A DNA stretch of 12,122 nucleotides, taken from assembly GCA_903854305.1 (NCBI GenBank), contig CAINWC010000399.1:1-12122 (forward strand). The letters run 5' to 3'. The translations under genes were made by a program, and so were the position numbers. The notes beneath the pieces are model-generated. The model ran no database searches, was not told the DNA's origin, and saw only the letters and a program-made list of their open reading frames with translations. The DNA comes from an uncultured Pseudomonadota bacterium (lineage in GTDB: Bacteria > Pseudomonadota > Gammaproteobacteria > Burkholderiales > Methylophilaceae). Below are positions 1 through 8,197 of this stretch, piece by piece; positions within the stretch are counted from its first letter, which is position 1; each line of letters opens with the position of its first letter.

Positions 1-572
1 ACATTGGCCGCACATTTATTATGCCTGGCCAGGCATTGCGTAAAAAATCGGTACGTCAAAAGCTCAATCCAATTGGTATAGAATTTAAAGGTAAAAATGT
101 ACTTTTAGTTGATGATTCTATTGTGCGTGGCACAACCTCGCAACAAATCGTACAAATGGCACGTGATGCAGGTGCCAATAAGGTTTATTTTGCTTCAGCA
201 GCACCCCCTGTACGGTTTCCAAATGTATACGGCATTGATATGCCAAGCCGCGACGAGTTGCTAGCGACTGATCGTACCGATGAAGAAATATGTCAGGAAA
301 TTGGTGCTGATGCGCTCATTTATCAGGATTTAGATGCTTTGGTAGCGGGTGTAAAGTTAAGTAACCCCAATATTCAAGATTTTGATTGTTCATGCTTTGA
401 TGGCAAGTACGTGACGGGAGACATCGATGAAGCTTACTTGGCTAACATAGAGGCCGCACGCGGCGATGTTAACAAAAAACAAAAACCTTCAAACTCAAGC
501 ACGCAAATGGATTTGAATCTGATTGATACGTTTGATAACGAAGCTGCGGAAGAGATTACTGAAGCAGGTTAA
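1..572 (+). CDS. purF: Amidophosphoribosyltransferase, C-terminal part (5' end outside window)
   Basis: This is the C-terminal 189 codons of glutamine PRPP amidotransferase, which makes 5-phosphoribosylamine from PRPP and glutamine in the first committed step of purine synthesis. The reading frame is open from base 3, where it reads IGRTFIMPGQ, so the ATG at 21 is internal and not a start. The phosphoribosyltransferase PRPP loop VLLVDDSIVRGTT lies at bases 99-137, followed by RFPNVYGIDMP, both hallmarks of PurF. The N-terminal Ntn-hydrolase glutaminase domain must lie upstream. The last 30 or so residues are polar and poorly conserved, as is common in this family. metZ follows after 283 bp, and purF-metZ adjacency is known in many proteobacteria. 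The intervening terminator suggests that the two genes are not simply co-transcribed. Confidence 0.97.
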   Translation, partial: IGRTFIMPGQALRKKSVRQKLNPIGIEFKGKNVLLVDDSIVRGTTSQQIVQMARDAGANKVYFASAAPPVRFPNVYGIDMPSRDELLATDRTDEEICQEIGADALIYQDLDALVAGVKLSNPNIQDFDCSCFDGKYVTGDIDEAYLANIEAARGDVNKKQKPSNSSTQMDLNLIDTFDNEAAEEITEAG

Positions 573-614
573 TGCTTGTTAGGGTAGAAGCACTTTTTGT
601 TGAAAATAAGCTTC

Positions 615-643
615 TTGACGTTTTGGTGTGTAAGGCTTAACAT
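615..643 (+). promoter_or_regulatory. Candidate sigma70-type promoter in the purF-metZ gap
   Basis: TTGACG (615-620, 5 of 6 consensus -35 bases) is separated by exactly 17 bp from TAACAT (638-643, 4 of 6 consensus -10 bases). A start near base 650 would be expected. No credible reading frame follows before the terminator at 734-770, so the transcript would be short and non-coding unless it reads through into metZ. This is a motif match only; in AT-rich DNA such pairs also arise by chance. Confidence 0.35.
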
Positions 644-649
644 CAATTT

Positions 650-770
650 GCGCTGATTTGAGTGACCCAACTTAAACAAGGTTAAACTCAGCTTGCGAGC
701 GCATTATAAATCCTGCTAAAGCGAGTTACAAAGAACCCGTTTTGGCATTTTTGCTTAAACGGGTTTTTTT
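650..770 (+). ncRNA. Candidate small RNA between purF and metZ
   Basis: The interval is bounded by a promoter-like pair (615-643) and a strong intrinsic terminator (734-770), giving a predicted RNA of about 120 nt. A possible internal stem pairs TGAGT (659-663) with ACTCA (686-690), with ACC/GGT (665-667/680-682) inside it. I do not recognise a named RNA family or riboswitch. The alternative is that this is simply the 3' UTR of purF ending at a distant terminator, or a 3'-UTR-derived RNA. Existence is inferred from the boundaries alone. Confidence 0.25.
734..770 (+). terminator. Intrinsic terminator downstream of purF
   Basis: A perfect 9-bp stem pairs AACCCGTTT (734-742) with AAACGGGTT (757-765), and a run of seven T ends at 770. 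A small inner helix, GCA (745-747) with TGC (752-754), can close the loop. It would end purF transcription, or that of the candidate small RNA, before metZ. Confidence 0.85.
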
Positions 771-798
771 AATGGGCGTTACACTTAAACCCATTAAA
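768..798 (+). repeat. Inverted repeat upstream of metZ
   Basis: TTTAATGGG (768-776) and CCCATTAAA (790-798) form a perfect 9-bp inverted repeat with a 13-nt spacer. It begins inside the T-tract of the preceding terminator and ends 57 bp before the metZ start. No T-run follows it, so it is not itself a terminator. It could be an operator or a leader hairpin for metZ. A TATAAG (815-820) lies shortly downstream, but I see no good -35 for it. Confidence 0.4.
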
Positions 799-855
799 GC
801 CAAGCGCGTAAAGCTATAAGTTTTTAAAACTATGTCTTAAAAAATTGAGATTATC

Positions 856-2058
856 ATGATTAAAAAACCATTTAATATTGAACAATACCACCCAGAAACA
901 CTTAGTGTTCGCGCCGGTAGTGAGGCAACGGAACTCGGTGAGAATTCAGAAGCCTTATTTTTAAATTCAAGCTTTAGGTTTCAAAGTGCAGCGCAAGCAG
1001 CAGCGCGCTTTGGCGGTACCGAGCCTGGCAATATTTACTCTCGCTTTACTAATCCAACAGTTACGGTGTTTCAAAATAAACTGGCGGCTTTAGAAGGTGC
1101 AGAGCAATGCGTTGCGACTTCTAGCGGCATGTCTGCAATTTTGGCTTGTGTCATGGGCTTGTGTTCTGCGGGTGATCATGTTGTTGCTTCGCGTAGCATT
1201 TTTGGTACCAGCGTGCAATTATTCAGTAATATCCTAAAGCGCTGGGGTTTGGAAGTTACTTTTGTATCACTGACGAATCCAGACGAATGGCAAGCTGCAG
1301 TAACAGATAAAACTAAACTATTCTTTGTAGAAACACCATCAAACCCGCTTACTGAAGTCTGTGATATTCGAGCCTTAGCTGAGGTTGCGCATAAGGTTGG
1401 TGCACTTTTGGTCGTTGATAACTGCTTTTGCACGCCTGCGATTCAAAAACCATTAACATTAGGTGCGGACATCATCATTCACTCAGCGACTAAATATATA
1501 GACGGGCAGGGCAGGTGTCTTGGTGGTGCAGTACTCGGTAGCAAAGCGTTGATGGAGCCCGTTTATGGCTTTTTACGCACAGCTGGTGTGACTATGAGTG
1601 CATTTAATGCCTGGGTATTTTTAAAAGGTTTAGAAACACTTTATATTCGTATGGAAGCCCATGCGCGAAATGCATTAGCTTTGGCAACATGGCTAGAGGC
1701 GCAGCCTCAAGTGGCGCGCGTGTATTATCCTGGCCTACAGTCACATCCACAGCATGCGCTGGCGATGCGGCAGCAAGCGAATGGCGGTGGTATCGTTAGT
1801 TTTGAAGTGAAGCCGAAATCTGGTCAAACCCAGCAAGAAGCGGCTTGGGCCTTGATTGATGCAACACAATTAATTTCAATTACCGCTAATTTGGGTGATG
1901 CTAAAAGTACGATTACGCATCCTGCTACCACAACGCACAGTCGCGTGACTGCCGAAGCGCGCGCAGCTTCGGGTATTAGTGATGGCTTGGTTAGAATTGC
2001 GGTTGGTTTGGAACATATTGAAGATTTAAAAGCTGATTTAGCATTTTTGACAAGCTGA
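856..2058 (+). CDS. metZ: O-succinylhomoserine sulfhydrylase
   Basis: A 400-residue PLP enzyme of the Cys/Met metabolism family. It is expected to replace the succinyl group of O-succinylhomoserine with sulfide to give homocysteine in the cytoplasm, the direct-sulfhydrylation route to methionine. Family marks are YSRFTNPT (61-68, phosphate/PLP contact from the neighbouring subunit), VATSSGMSAI (86-95), the PLP-ring aspartate in VVDNC (D188) and the Schiff-base lysine in HSATKYIDGQGR (K213). The C-terminal domain holds SITANLGDAKS and the typical VRIAVGLEHIEDL end. Length matches the family. The start at 856 is the first ATG; the upstream Shine-Dalgarno is weak (GAGA about 6 nt away). The choice of MetZ over cystathionine gamma-synthase or O-acetylhomoserine sulfhydrylase rests on overall resemblance and on the purF neighbour. 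Confidence 0.9.
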   Translation: MIKKPFNIEQYHPETLSVRAGSEATELGENSEALFLNSSFRFQSAAQAAARFGGTEPGNIYSRFTNPTVTVFQNKLAALEGAEQCVATSSGMSAILACVMGLCSAGDHVVASRSIFGTSVQLFSNILKRWGLEVTFVSLTNPDEWQAAVTDKTKLFFVETPSNPLTEVCDIRALAEVAHKVGALLVVDNCFCTPAIQKPLTLGADIIIHSATKYIDGQGRCLGGAVLGSKALMEPVYGFLRTAGVTMSAFNAWVFLKGLETLYIRMEAHARNALALATWLEAQPQVARVYYPGLQSHPQHALAMRQQANGGGIVSFEVKPKSGQTQQEAAWALIDATQLISITANLGDAKSTITHPATTTHSRVTAEARAASGISDGLVRIAVGLEHIEDLKADLAFLTS

Positions 2059-2162
2059 TTTTTAAGTCGGCGTGCGTTTAAATTAAACATTTTCTTAGCT
2101 CAAAACTAAATCATTATGCAGTGTTAATTCGGTGTCAAAATCAATAATTAGCCTGCTATTTA

Positions 2163-2171
2163 TGCTAAAAT
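2163..2171 (+). promoter_or_regulatory. Possible extended -10 promoter for the gyrA operon
   Basis: TGC followed by TAAAAT (2166-2171) resembles an extended -10 element 37 bp before the gyrA start, in the 150-bp gap after metZ. There is no convincing -35 at 16-18 bp, which extended -10 promoters can tolerate. Flanking TTAGC (2148-2152) and GCTAA (2164-2168) form a small inverted repeat over it. Given the operon layout a promoter must lie in or upstream of this gap; this exact site is tentative. Confidence 0.3.
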
Positions 2172-2208
2172 TTAGGCAATATAAAAACTATTATAAGTTA
2201 GTCAAAAC

Positions 2209-4848
2209 ATGGATCAATTCGCTAAAGAAACCCTACCAATCAGCTTAGAAGATGAGATGCGTCGGTCATACCTTGATTACGCGATGAGTGTGATTGTAGG
2301 GCGCGCTTTACCTGATGTACGTGATGGTTTGAAACCAGTGCATAGACGCGTTTTATTCGCGATGCATGAGTTATCTAACGACTATAACAAGCCGTACAAA
2401 AAATCTGCACGTATCGTTGGTGATGTGATTGGTAAGTACCATCCACATGGCGATACTGCTGTGTATGACACTATCGTTCGAATGGCGCAAGACTTCTCGT
2501 TGCGTTACATGTTGGTGGATGGCCAAGGTAACTTCGGTTCTGTGGATGGCGACAACGCGGCGGCGATGCGATATACCGAAATTCGTATGTCTAAAATAGC
2601 CCATGAATTATTGGCCGATATTGATAAAGAAACGGTTGATTTTGGCCCGAACTATGATGGCAGCGAGCATGAGCCGCTTATCATGCCGGCACGTATTCCA
2701 AACTTACTGATTAATGGTAGTTCTGGTATTGCTGTGGGGATGGCGACGAATATTCCGCCGCACAATTTAAATGAAGTGTTAGACGCTTGCTTTGCGCTAC
2801 TTAAAGACCCTGAGATGGGTATTGAGGATTTGATAGAGTTAGTACCAGCACCTGATTTTCCAACAGCAGGTATTATTTACGGCACGGTTGGTGTAAAGGA
2901 AGGCTATCGCACAGGCCGTGGTCGCGTGGTGATGCGTGGTCGTACCCACGTTGAGGACTTAGAGCGCGGTGGTCGCCAAGCGTTGATTGTTGATGAACTG
3001 CCGTATCAAGTAAACAAAAAGACCTTTGTTGAAAAAATCGCTGAATTAGTCAACGAGAAGAAAATAGACGGCATTTCTGATTTACGTGATGAGTCAGATA
3101 AATCTGGCATGCGCGTAGTGATTGAGCTTAAACGTGGCGAAATTGCTGAGGTTGTGCTCAATAACCTATATAAACAGACGCAACTGCAAGATACCTTCGG
3201 TATGAATATGGTGGCCTTGTTAGATGGTCAGCCACGCTTACTCAACCTTAAGCAAATGCTTGAGGCATTCTTACGCCACCGTCGTGAAGTGATTACACGC
3301 CGTACCGTATTTGAATTGAAAAAAGCACGTGCACGTGGTCATATTTTAGAGGGTTTAGCGGTTGCTCTGGCTAACGTTGATGACATGATTGCGTTGATTA
3401 AGGCCGCGCCAACGCCACCAGAAGCTAAAGTAGATTTAATGGCGCGTGTCTGGCAATCGCCAGTCGTAGAAGAAATGCTTAAACGTGCTGCGATGGAAGC
3501 TTCACGTCCAGAAGGTTTGAGCGTTGATTTTGGCTTAACACCAAATGGCTACAGATTAAGTGATATTCAAGCGCAAGAGATTCTGCAAATGCGCTTACAA
3601 CGCTTAACTGGTCTTGAACAAGATAAAGTCGTCAGCGAATATAAAGAAGTGATGGATATTATTGCTGATTTACTCGATATTTTGGCAACGCCATCCCGTG
3701 TAACCACCATGATTGTTGATGAACTGACTGAAATTAGAAGGTTGTTTGGTGATAAACGTCGCAGTGAAATTGTGGTGAATGCACAAGATTTATCCTTAGA
3801 AGATTTCATTACACCGCAGGATGTCGTTGTCACACTTTCTCATACTGGTTATGTGAAATCACAACCGTTAGAAGAGTATCGTGCGCAAAAACGTGGTGGC
3901 CGTGGTAAACAAGCTGCGCCAACCAAAGAAGATGACTTCATTGATAAAATGTTTGTGGCGAATACGCATGATTATATTCTGTGCTTTAGTAGCCGTGGCC
4001 GTGTGTATTGGTTGAAAGTATACGAAGTGCCGCAAGGTAGCCGTACTGGCCGCGGTAAGCCTATGGTGAACTTATTCCCGCTTGAAGACGGCGAGAAAAT
4101 CAATGCAATTCTTTCAGTAAAAGAATTTGATGAAAATCACTTTATTTTCATGGCAACTGCACAAGGTACAGTTAAGAAAACTTCACTAGCTGATTTCGCT
4201 AACCCACGTAAAACAGGCATTATTGCCATCAATCTTGATGAAGATGACTACTTAATTGGTGCAGAAATCACTAATGGTACCAATGATGTCATATTAGTTT
4301 CTAGCGGTGGTAAAGCGGTCTGGTTTGATGAGGAAGATGTGCGTAGCATGGGTCGTAATACCCGTGGTGTAAGAGGCATGAAGCTGGCCGAGAATCAACA
4401 AGTGCTTTCATTGTTGATTGCGGATAATGATAAGCAAACCGTACTTGTAGCCACTGAAAATGGATATGGGAAACGTACACAGCTTGCTGACTTCCGTCAT
4501 TCAGGCCGTGGCACACAAGGTGTTAAAGCGATTGCAACGAGTGAACGTAATGGTTTGGTGGTTGCCGCTAAATTGGTGAATGATGAAGATGAAATTATGC
4601 TTATCACCACTGGTGGCGTGCTGATTCGTACTCGCGTGAAAGAGATTCGTGAACTAGGTCGTGCGACACAAGGCGTAACCTTGATTAATTTGGGTGAAGG
4701 CGAAAAACTTTCTGGATTAGAAAAAATTGTTGAATCTGAGGATACAGATGCAGAAGGTATTGATTCAGATGTTGAAGCTAACAATCCCGATGTTAGCAAT
4801 CTAGACGCTAGCACTTCAGATGCAGAAGATCATAATCAAGAAGAATAA
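2209..4848 (+). CDS. gyrA: DNA gyrase subunit A
   Basis: The 879-residue breakage-reunion subunit of DNA gyrase, which with GyrB introduces negative supercoils using ATP. Residue numbering matches E. coli through the active site: the catalytic tyrosine is Y122 in AMRYTEIRM, and the quinolone-determining region reads [11 protein letters not shown], with Thr83 and Asp87. The DNA-cleavage domain spans about residues 1-520. The C-terminal beta-pinwheel follows and begins with a GyrA-box QKRGGRG at 560-566, the mark of a supercoiling gyrase rather than ParC. The last 38 residues (842-879) form an acidic tail with 15 Asp/Glu and no Lys/Arg. ATG 2209 has a poor Shine-Dalgarno but gives the standard N-terminus. 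serC starts 11 nt after the stop, suggesting co-transcription. Confidence 0.98.
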   Translation: MDQFAKETLPISLEDEMRRSYLDYAMSVIVGRALPDVRDGLKPVHRRVLFAMHELSNDYNKPYKKSARIVGDVIGKYHPHGDTAVYDTIVRMAQDFSLRYMLVDGQGNFGSVDGDNAAAMRYTEIRMSKIAHELLADIDKETVDFGPNYDGSEHEPLIMPARIPNLLINGSSGIAVGMATNIPPHNLNEVLDACFALLKDPEMGIEDLIELVPAPDFPTAGIIYGTVGVKEGYRTGRGRVVMRGRTHVEDLERGGRQALIVDELPYQVNKKTFVEKIAELVNEKKIDGISDLRDESDKSGMRVVIELKRGEIAEVVLNNLYKQTQLQDTFGMNMVALLDGQPRLLNLKQMLEAFLRHRREVITRRTVFELKKARARGHILEGLAVALANVDDMIALIKAAPTPPEAKVDLMARVWQSPVVEEMLKRAAMEASRPEGLSVDFGLTPNGYRLSDIQAQEILQMRLQRLTGLEQDKVVSEYKEVMDIIADLLDILATPSRVTTMIVDELTEIRRLFGDKRRSEIVVNAQDLSLEDFITPQDVVVTLSHTGYVKSQPLEEYRAQKRGGRGKQAAPTKEDDFIDKMFVANTHDYILCFSSRGRVYWLKVYEVPQGSRTGRGKPMVNLFPLEDGEKINAILSVKEFDENHFIFMATAQGTVKKTSLADFANPRKTGIIAINLDEDDYLIGAEITNGTNDVILVSSGGKAVWFDEEDVRSMGRNTRGVRGMKLAENQQVLSLLIADNDKQTVLVATENGYGKRTQLADFRHSGRGTQGVKAIATSERNGLVVAAKLVNDEDEIMLITTGGVLIRTRVKEIRELGRATQGVTLINLGEGEKLSGLEKIVESEDTDAEGIDSDVEANNPDVSNLDASTSDAEDHNQEE

Positions 4849-4859
4849 GAAGCAATCGT

Positions 4860-5963
4860 ATGACGCAAATATATAACTTTTCTGCAGGTCCCGCGGTATT
4901 GCCTAAGCCTGTATTAGAACGTGCTCAGGCTGAAATGCTTGATTGGCATGGTTCTGGTATGAGTGTGATGGAGATGTCGCACCGAGGCAAAGAGTTCACT
5001 AGTATTCTTGCTAAAACCGAAGCTGATTTACGTACACTGTTGAATATTCCAGATAATTACAAAGTCTTGTTCTTGCAAGGTGGTGCGATTGCTGAGAATG
5101 CCATTATTCCAATGAATTTGCTTGGCGCTGATTTAAAAACTGGCGAAGCGGATTACGTGGTGACTGGTGCTTGGTCTAAACGTAGCGTTGAAGACGCAAG
5201 CGCTTACGGAAAAATCAATGTAGTTGCCACTAGTGAAGTTGAAAGTAGTGAAGCTGAAAAATTCACACATGTACCTGCATTTTCAAGCTGGAAATTGAAC
5301 AAAGATGCGGCTTACTTGCATATTTGCACCAATGAAACCATCAACGGTGTTGAGTTTGATGGTCTGCCAGATGCAGGCAATGTGCCGATTGTCGCAGATA
5401 TGTCTTCGCACATACTTTCGCGCCCAATCGACGTAAGTCAGTATGGCGTTATTTACGGTGGCGCGCAAAAGAACATAGGCCCAGCGGGTTTGTGTATTGT
5501 AATCGTGCGAGATGATTTATTAGATCGTGCTTCACCGCTAACACCCGCTGTATTTAACTGGAAAACACAGGCGGAAAATCAATCGATGATTAATACGCCG
5601 CCTACTTATAGTATTTATATTGCGGGCTTGGTGTTTGAATGGTTGCTTGCGCAGGGTGGAGTGGTGGCGATTGAGCAACAAAATATTGCAAAAGCGACAT
5701 TGCTTTACAACTATATTGATAGCACCGCTTTTTATTCAAACAATGTTGCGCTTAACAATCGTTCCCGCATGAATATTCCTTTTTTCTTGCGCGATGAATC
5801 GTTAAACGATGCCTTTTTAAAAGGCGCTGAAGCGAACGGATTGCTCCAACTAAAAGGCCATCGAATGGTCGGAGGCATGCGCGCTTCAATTTACAATGCG
5901 ATGCCGATTGCTGGTGTGCAGGCGCTAGTTGCGTACATGCAAGCTTTTGAACAAGCTCACTAG
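4860..5963 (+). CDS. serC: Phosphoserine aminotransferase
   Basis: A 367-residue class-V PLP aminotransferase. It converts 3-phosphohydroxypyruvate and glutamate to phosphoserine in serine synthesis, and in many bacteria also makes 4-phosphohydroxythreonine for vitamin B6. The start is typical ([11 protein letters not shown], 5-15). The glycine loop [10 protein letters not shown] (71-80) and HRGKEF (41-46) are phosphate-binding parts, D180 in VADMSS contacts the PLP ring, and K204 in [11 protein letters not shown] is the Schiff-base lysine. The purine-rich AAGAAG at 4847-4852 overlaps the gyrA stop and is a reasonable ribosome site for ATG 4860. It sits second in the gyrA-serC-pheA-hisC-aroG run, an arrangement known from betaproteobacteria and pseudomonads. 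Confidence 0.96.
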   Translation: MTQIYNFSAGPAVLPKPVLERAQAEMLDWHGSGMSVMEMSHRGKEFTSILAKTEADLRTLLNIPDNYKVLFLQGGAIAENAIIPMNLLGADLKTGEADYVVTGAWSKRSVEDASAYGKINVVATSEVESSEAEKFTHVPAFSSWKLNKDAAYLHICTNETINGVEFDGLPDAGNVPIVADMSSHILSRPIDVSQYGVIYGGAQKNIGPAGLCIVIVRDDLLDRASPLTPAVFNWKTQAENQSMINTPPTYSIYIAGLVFEWLLAQGGVVAIEQQNIAKATLLYNYIDSTAFYSNNVALNNRSRMNIPFFLRDESLNDAFLKGAEANGLLQLKGHRMVGGMRASIYNAMPIAGVQALVAYMQAFEQAH

Positions 5964-5976
5964 AAAAGCGCACTCA

Positions 5977-7059
5977 ATGTCAGAACAACTTAAACAACAC
6001 CGCGATCAAATAGACGCCATTGATGAACAGCTTTTGGTGCTTGTTAATGAGCGCGCTGCACTTGCGCGTCAAATTGGCAGCTTAAAAGATGATGGCGTGA
6101 TTTACCGCCCTGAACGCGAAGCACAAGTGTTACGCCGTTTACAAGCCAATAATACTGGGCCTTTATCTAACGAAGCGGTCAGCAATATTTTTCGCGGCGT
6201 GATGTCAAATTGCCGTGCGCTAGAAAAAGAGCTTTCAATCGCCTTTTTAGGGCCTTTAGGCACTTATAGTGAAGAGGCAGCGCTCAAGCAGTTTGGCTTG
6301 GGTAGAAGTGCTGTGGTTTGCGGTTCTATTGATGAGGTTTTTCGCACACTTGAAGCCAATCAAGCTGATTATGGTGTTGTGCCAGTAGAAAACTCTACTG
6401 AAGGTGCTATCGGCATCACGCTGGATTTATTACTTTCCAGTCCTTTGAAAATTTGTGGCGAGATTACGCTGCCAGTGCATCATTGCTTACTTTCAAAACA
6501 ACATGATATTACACAGATTAGCCATGTTTTTTCGCATAGTCAGTCATTGTCACAATGTCATGAATGGTTGAATAAAAACTTACCTCGCGCGCAGCGCGAA
6601 GCTGTAACAAGCAATGCGCGTGCCGCGCAGATGATTCATGATTTGGTGTCCACCGATGGTACTTTTGCTGCAGCCATTGCCAGCAAGCGCGCAGCAGAGC
6701 TATTTAATTTAAATATTTTGGCTGAAAACATTGAAGATGATCCTAAAAATACTACGCGATTTTTAGTGCTAGGTAGTCACGATGTCGCTGCTTCTGGCAC
6801 AGATAAAACCTCATTGGTGATGACTACTAAGAATAAACCTGGTGCGATGATTGACTTATTAGAGCCATTGTCAAGACATGGTGTCAGTATGACCAAGCTA
6901 GAGTCTCGGCCTTCTAAGCAGAGTTTGTGGGATTACGTGTTTTTTGTGGACATTGAAGGCCATCAATCTGATGCCAAAGTCCAGGCCGCGCTACAAGATT
7001 TACAGGCGCGCGCATCATTTCTAAAAGTATTGGGTTCTTATCCAGTCGCGGTGATTTAA
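5977..7059 (+). CDS. pheA: Bifunctional chorismate mutase / prephenate dehydratase (P-protein)
   Basis: A 360-residue fusion enzyme that turns chorismate into prephenate and then phenylpyruvate, the branch to phenylalanine. Residues 1-85 are an AroQ-type helical chorismate mutase (RDQIDAIDEQLL, then PEREAQVL at 45-52). Residues 87-270 are the prephenate dehydratase domain (GPLGTYSE at 92-99, VVPVENSTEGA at 134-144, catalytic TTRF at 259-262). Residues about 278-355 are an ACT domain with KPGAM (287-291) and ESRP (309-312), the phenylalanine-binding motifs, so feedback inhibition by Phe is expected. The frame is open upstream to an ATG at 5929, but that start would overlap serC by 35 nt and add 16 residues unlike the family. 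The ATG at 5977, 13 nt after the serC stop, gives the usual MSEQL-type start. Confidence 0.95.
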   Translation: MSEQLKQHRDQIDAIDEQLLVLVNERAALARQIGSLKDDGVIYRPEREAQVLRRLQANNTGPLSNEAVSNIFRGVMSNCRALEKELSIAFLGPLGTYSEEAALKQFGLGRSAVVCGSIDEVFRTLEANQADYGVVPVENSTEGAIGITLDLLLSSPLKICGEITLPVHHCLLSKQHDITQISHVFSHSQSLSQCHEWLNKNLPRAQREAVTSNARAAQMIHDLVSTDGTFAAAIASKRAAELFNLNILAENIEDDPKNTTRFLVLGSHDVAASGTDKTSLVMTTKNKPGAMIDLLEPLSRHGVSMTKLESRPSKQSLWDYVFFVDIEGHQSDAKVQAALQDLQARASFLKVLGSYPVAVI

Positions 7060-7075
7060 TTTTAAGGCTTTAAGT

Positions 7076-8197
7076 ATGTCTTCATCAAACTTCAACTTAT
7101 CTAGTTTAGCACCAGAGTATATTCGTGCCATTGCGCCATACCAAGGCGGCAAGCCAATCAGTGAGCTTGCGCGTGAAATGGGCTTGAATGAGGCTGATAT
7201 TGTTAAGCTAGCCTCAAATGAAAATCCCTTAGGCATCAGCCCAAAAGCACAAATGGCGATTGATGAGGCGGTATATGATATTGCACGTTATCCAGACGGT
7301 AATAGCTTTGCCTTGCGTGAAGCTGTCGCCAAGAAGTTTAATGTGGCTAATCAACAAATTGTATTTGGCAATGGTTCGAATGATATTCTAGAGTTATCCG
7401 CTAGAGCCTTTTTACATGCGGGTTGCGAAGCGATTTACTCACAACATGCTTTTGCCGTGTATCCATTAGTCACGCAAGCGGTTGGCGCTACAGGTGTAGT
7501 TGTGCCAGCGGTTAATTACGGACATGATTTAGATGGATTTTTACAGGCGATTATGCCGAAAACACGTTTGATATTTATTGCTAACCCGAATAATCCAACC
7601 GGTACTTTAATTGCAAAAGATACCTTAAAAGATTTTCTAAAAAAAGTGCCGAGCAATATTTTAGTGGTGCTAGATGAAGCTTACGACGAATATTTGTCAG
7701 CAGCACATAAATCCGAAGCGATTAGCTGGTTAAGCGAATTTGATAACCTGATTATTTCTCGCACTTTTTCAAAGGCTTATGGTCTAGCTGGTTTACGTAT
7801 AGGTTTTGGTTTAATGCATGCTGAGGTTGCCGATATGCTCAATCGTGTGCGTCAGCCATTTAATGTGAACAGTATTGCGCAAGCAGCGGCGATTGCATCT
7901 TTAGCCGATGACGATTTTGTGGAGCGTAGTTATGCGCTTAATCAAGCCGGTATGGTGCAATTGACACAAGGTTTTAATACTCTAGGGCTCGAATACATTC
8001 CATCGTTTGCCAATTTTGTGACCGTTAGAGTAAAAGATGCGGCTCTAGTCAATAAAAAACTACTCGAAAATGGCGTGATAGTGCGTCCTGTCGCTAATTA
8101 TGAAATGCCTGATTATTTGCGTGTGAGTATCGGTTTATTCAGTGAAAATGCACGATTTTTAGAAGTCTTAAAACAAATTTTGATAAGTAATATTTAA
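7076..8197 (+). CDS. hisC: Histidinol-phosphate / aromatic aminotransferase, HisC family
   Basis: A 373-residue class I/II PLP aminotransferase of the HisC type. Visible motifs are the N-terminal LASNENPLG (46-54), RYPDG (71-75), FGNGSND (97-103), NPNNPTGT (170-177), the PLP-ring aspartate in LDEAYDEY (D200), and the Schiff-base lysine in SRTFSKAYGLAGLRIG (K233). The family makes histidinol phosphate from imidazole-acetol phosphate. Copies located beside pheA rather than in a his operon are often taken to act also, or mainly, on phenylpyruvate and 4-hydroxyphenylpyruvate, which would fit here as the last step to Phe and Tyr. Sequence alone does not decide the substrate. AAGG at 7064-7067 is a plausible ribosome site. 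The stop overlaps the next start by one base (TAATG), implying translational coupling to aroG. Confidence 0.9.
   Translation: MSSSNFNLSSLAPEYIRAIAPYQGGKPISELAREMGLNEADIVKLASNENPLGISPKAQMAIDEAVYDIARYPDGNSFALREAVAKKFNVANQQIVFGNGSNDILELSARAFLHAGCEAIYSQHAFAVYPLVTQAVGATGVVVPAVNYGHDLDGFLQAIMPKTRLIFIANPNNPTGTLIAKDTLKDFLKKVPSNILVVLDEAYDEYLSAAHKSEAISWLSEFDNLIISRTFSKAYGLAGLRIGFGLMHAEVADMLNRVRQPFNVNSIAQAAAIASLADDDFVERSYALNQAGMVQLTQGFNTLGLEYIPSFANFVTVRVKDAALVNKKLLENGVIVRPVANYEMPDYLRVSIGLFSENARFLEVLKQILISNI

Noticed and set aside
573..598. Possible terminator TGCTT...AAGCA plus five T directly after purF
   Set aside because: The stem is only 5 bp with a 10-nt loop and few G-C pairs; the hairpin at 734-770 is far stronger.
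2076..2088. Palindromic GTTTAAATTAAAC after metZ as a terminator
   Set aside because: It is almost all A-T, folds poorly with a tight loop, and is followed only by a broken T-run.
4497..4814. 105-codon minus-strand frame opposite the gyrA 3' end
   Set aside because: It is Ser/Pro/Thr-rich without motifs and lies antisense to the strongly conserved gyrA. The other minus-strand frames inside metZ, gyrA, serC, pheA, hisC, aroG and pqq genes were rejected for the same reason.
5929..5976. Upstream in-frame ATG extending PheA by 16 residues
   Set aside because: It overlaps the serC coding sequence by 35 nt, and the added residues do not resemble the chorismate mutase N-terminus; ATG 5977 gives the standard start.
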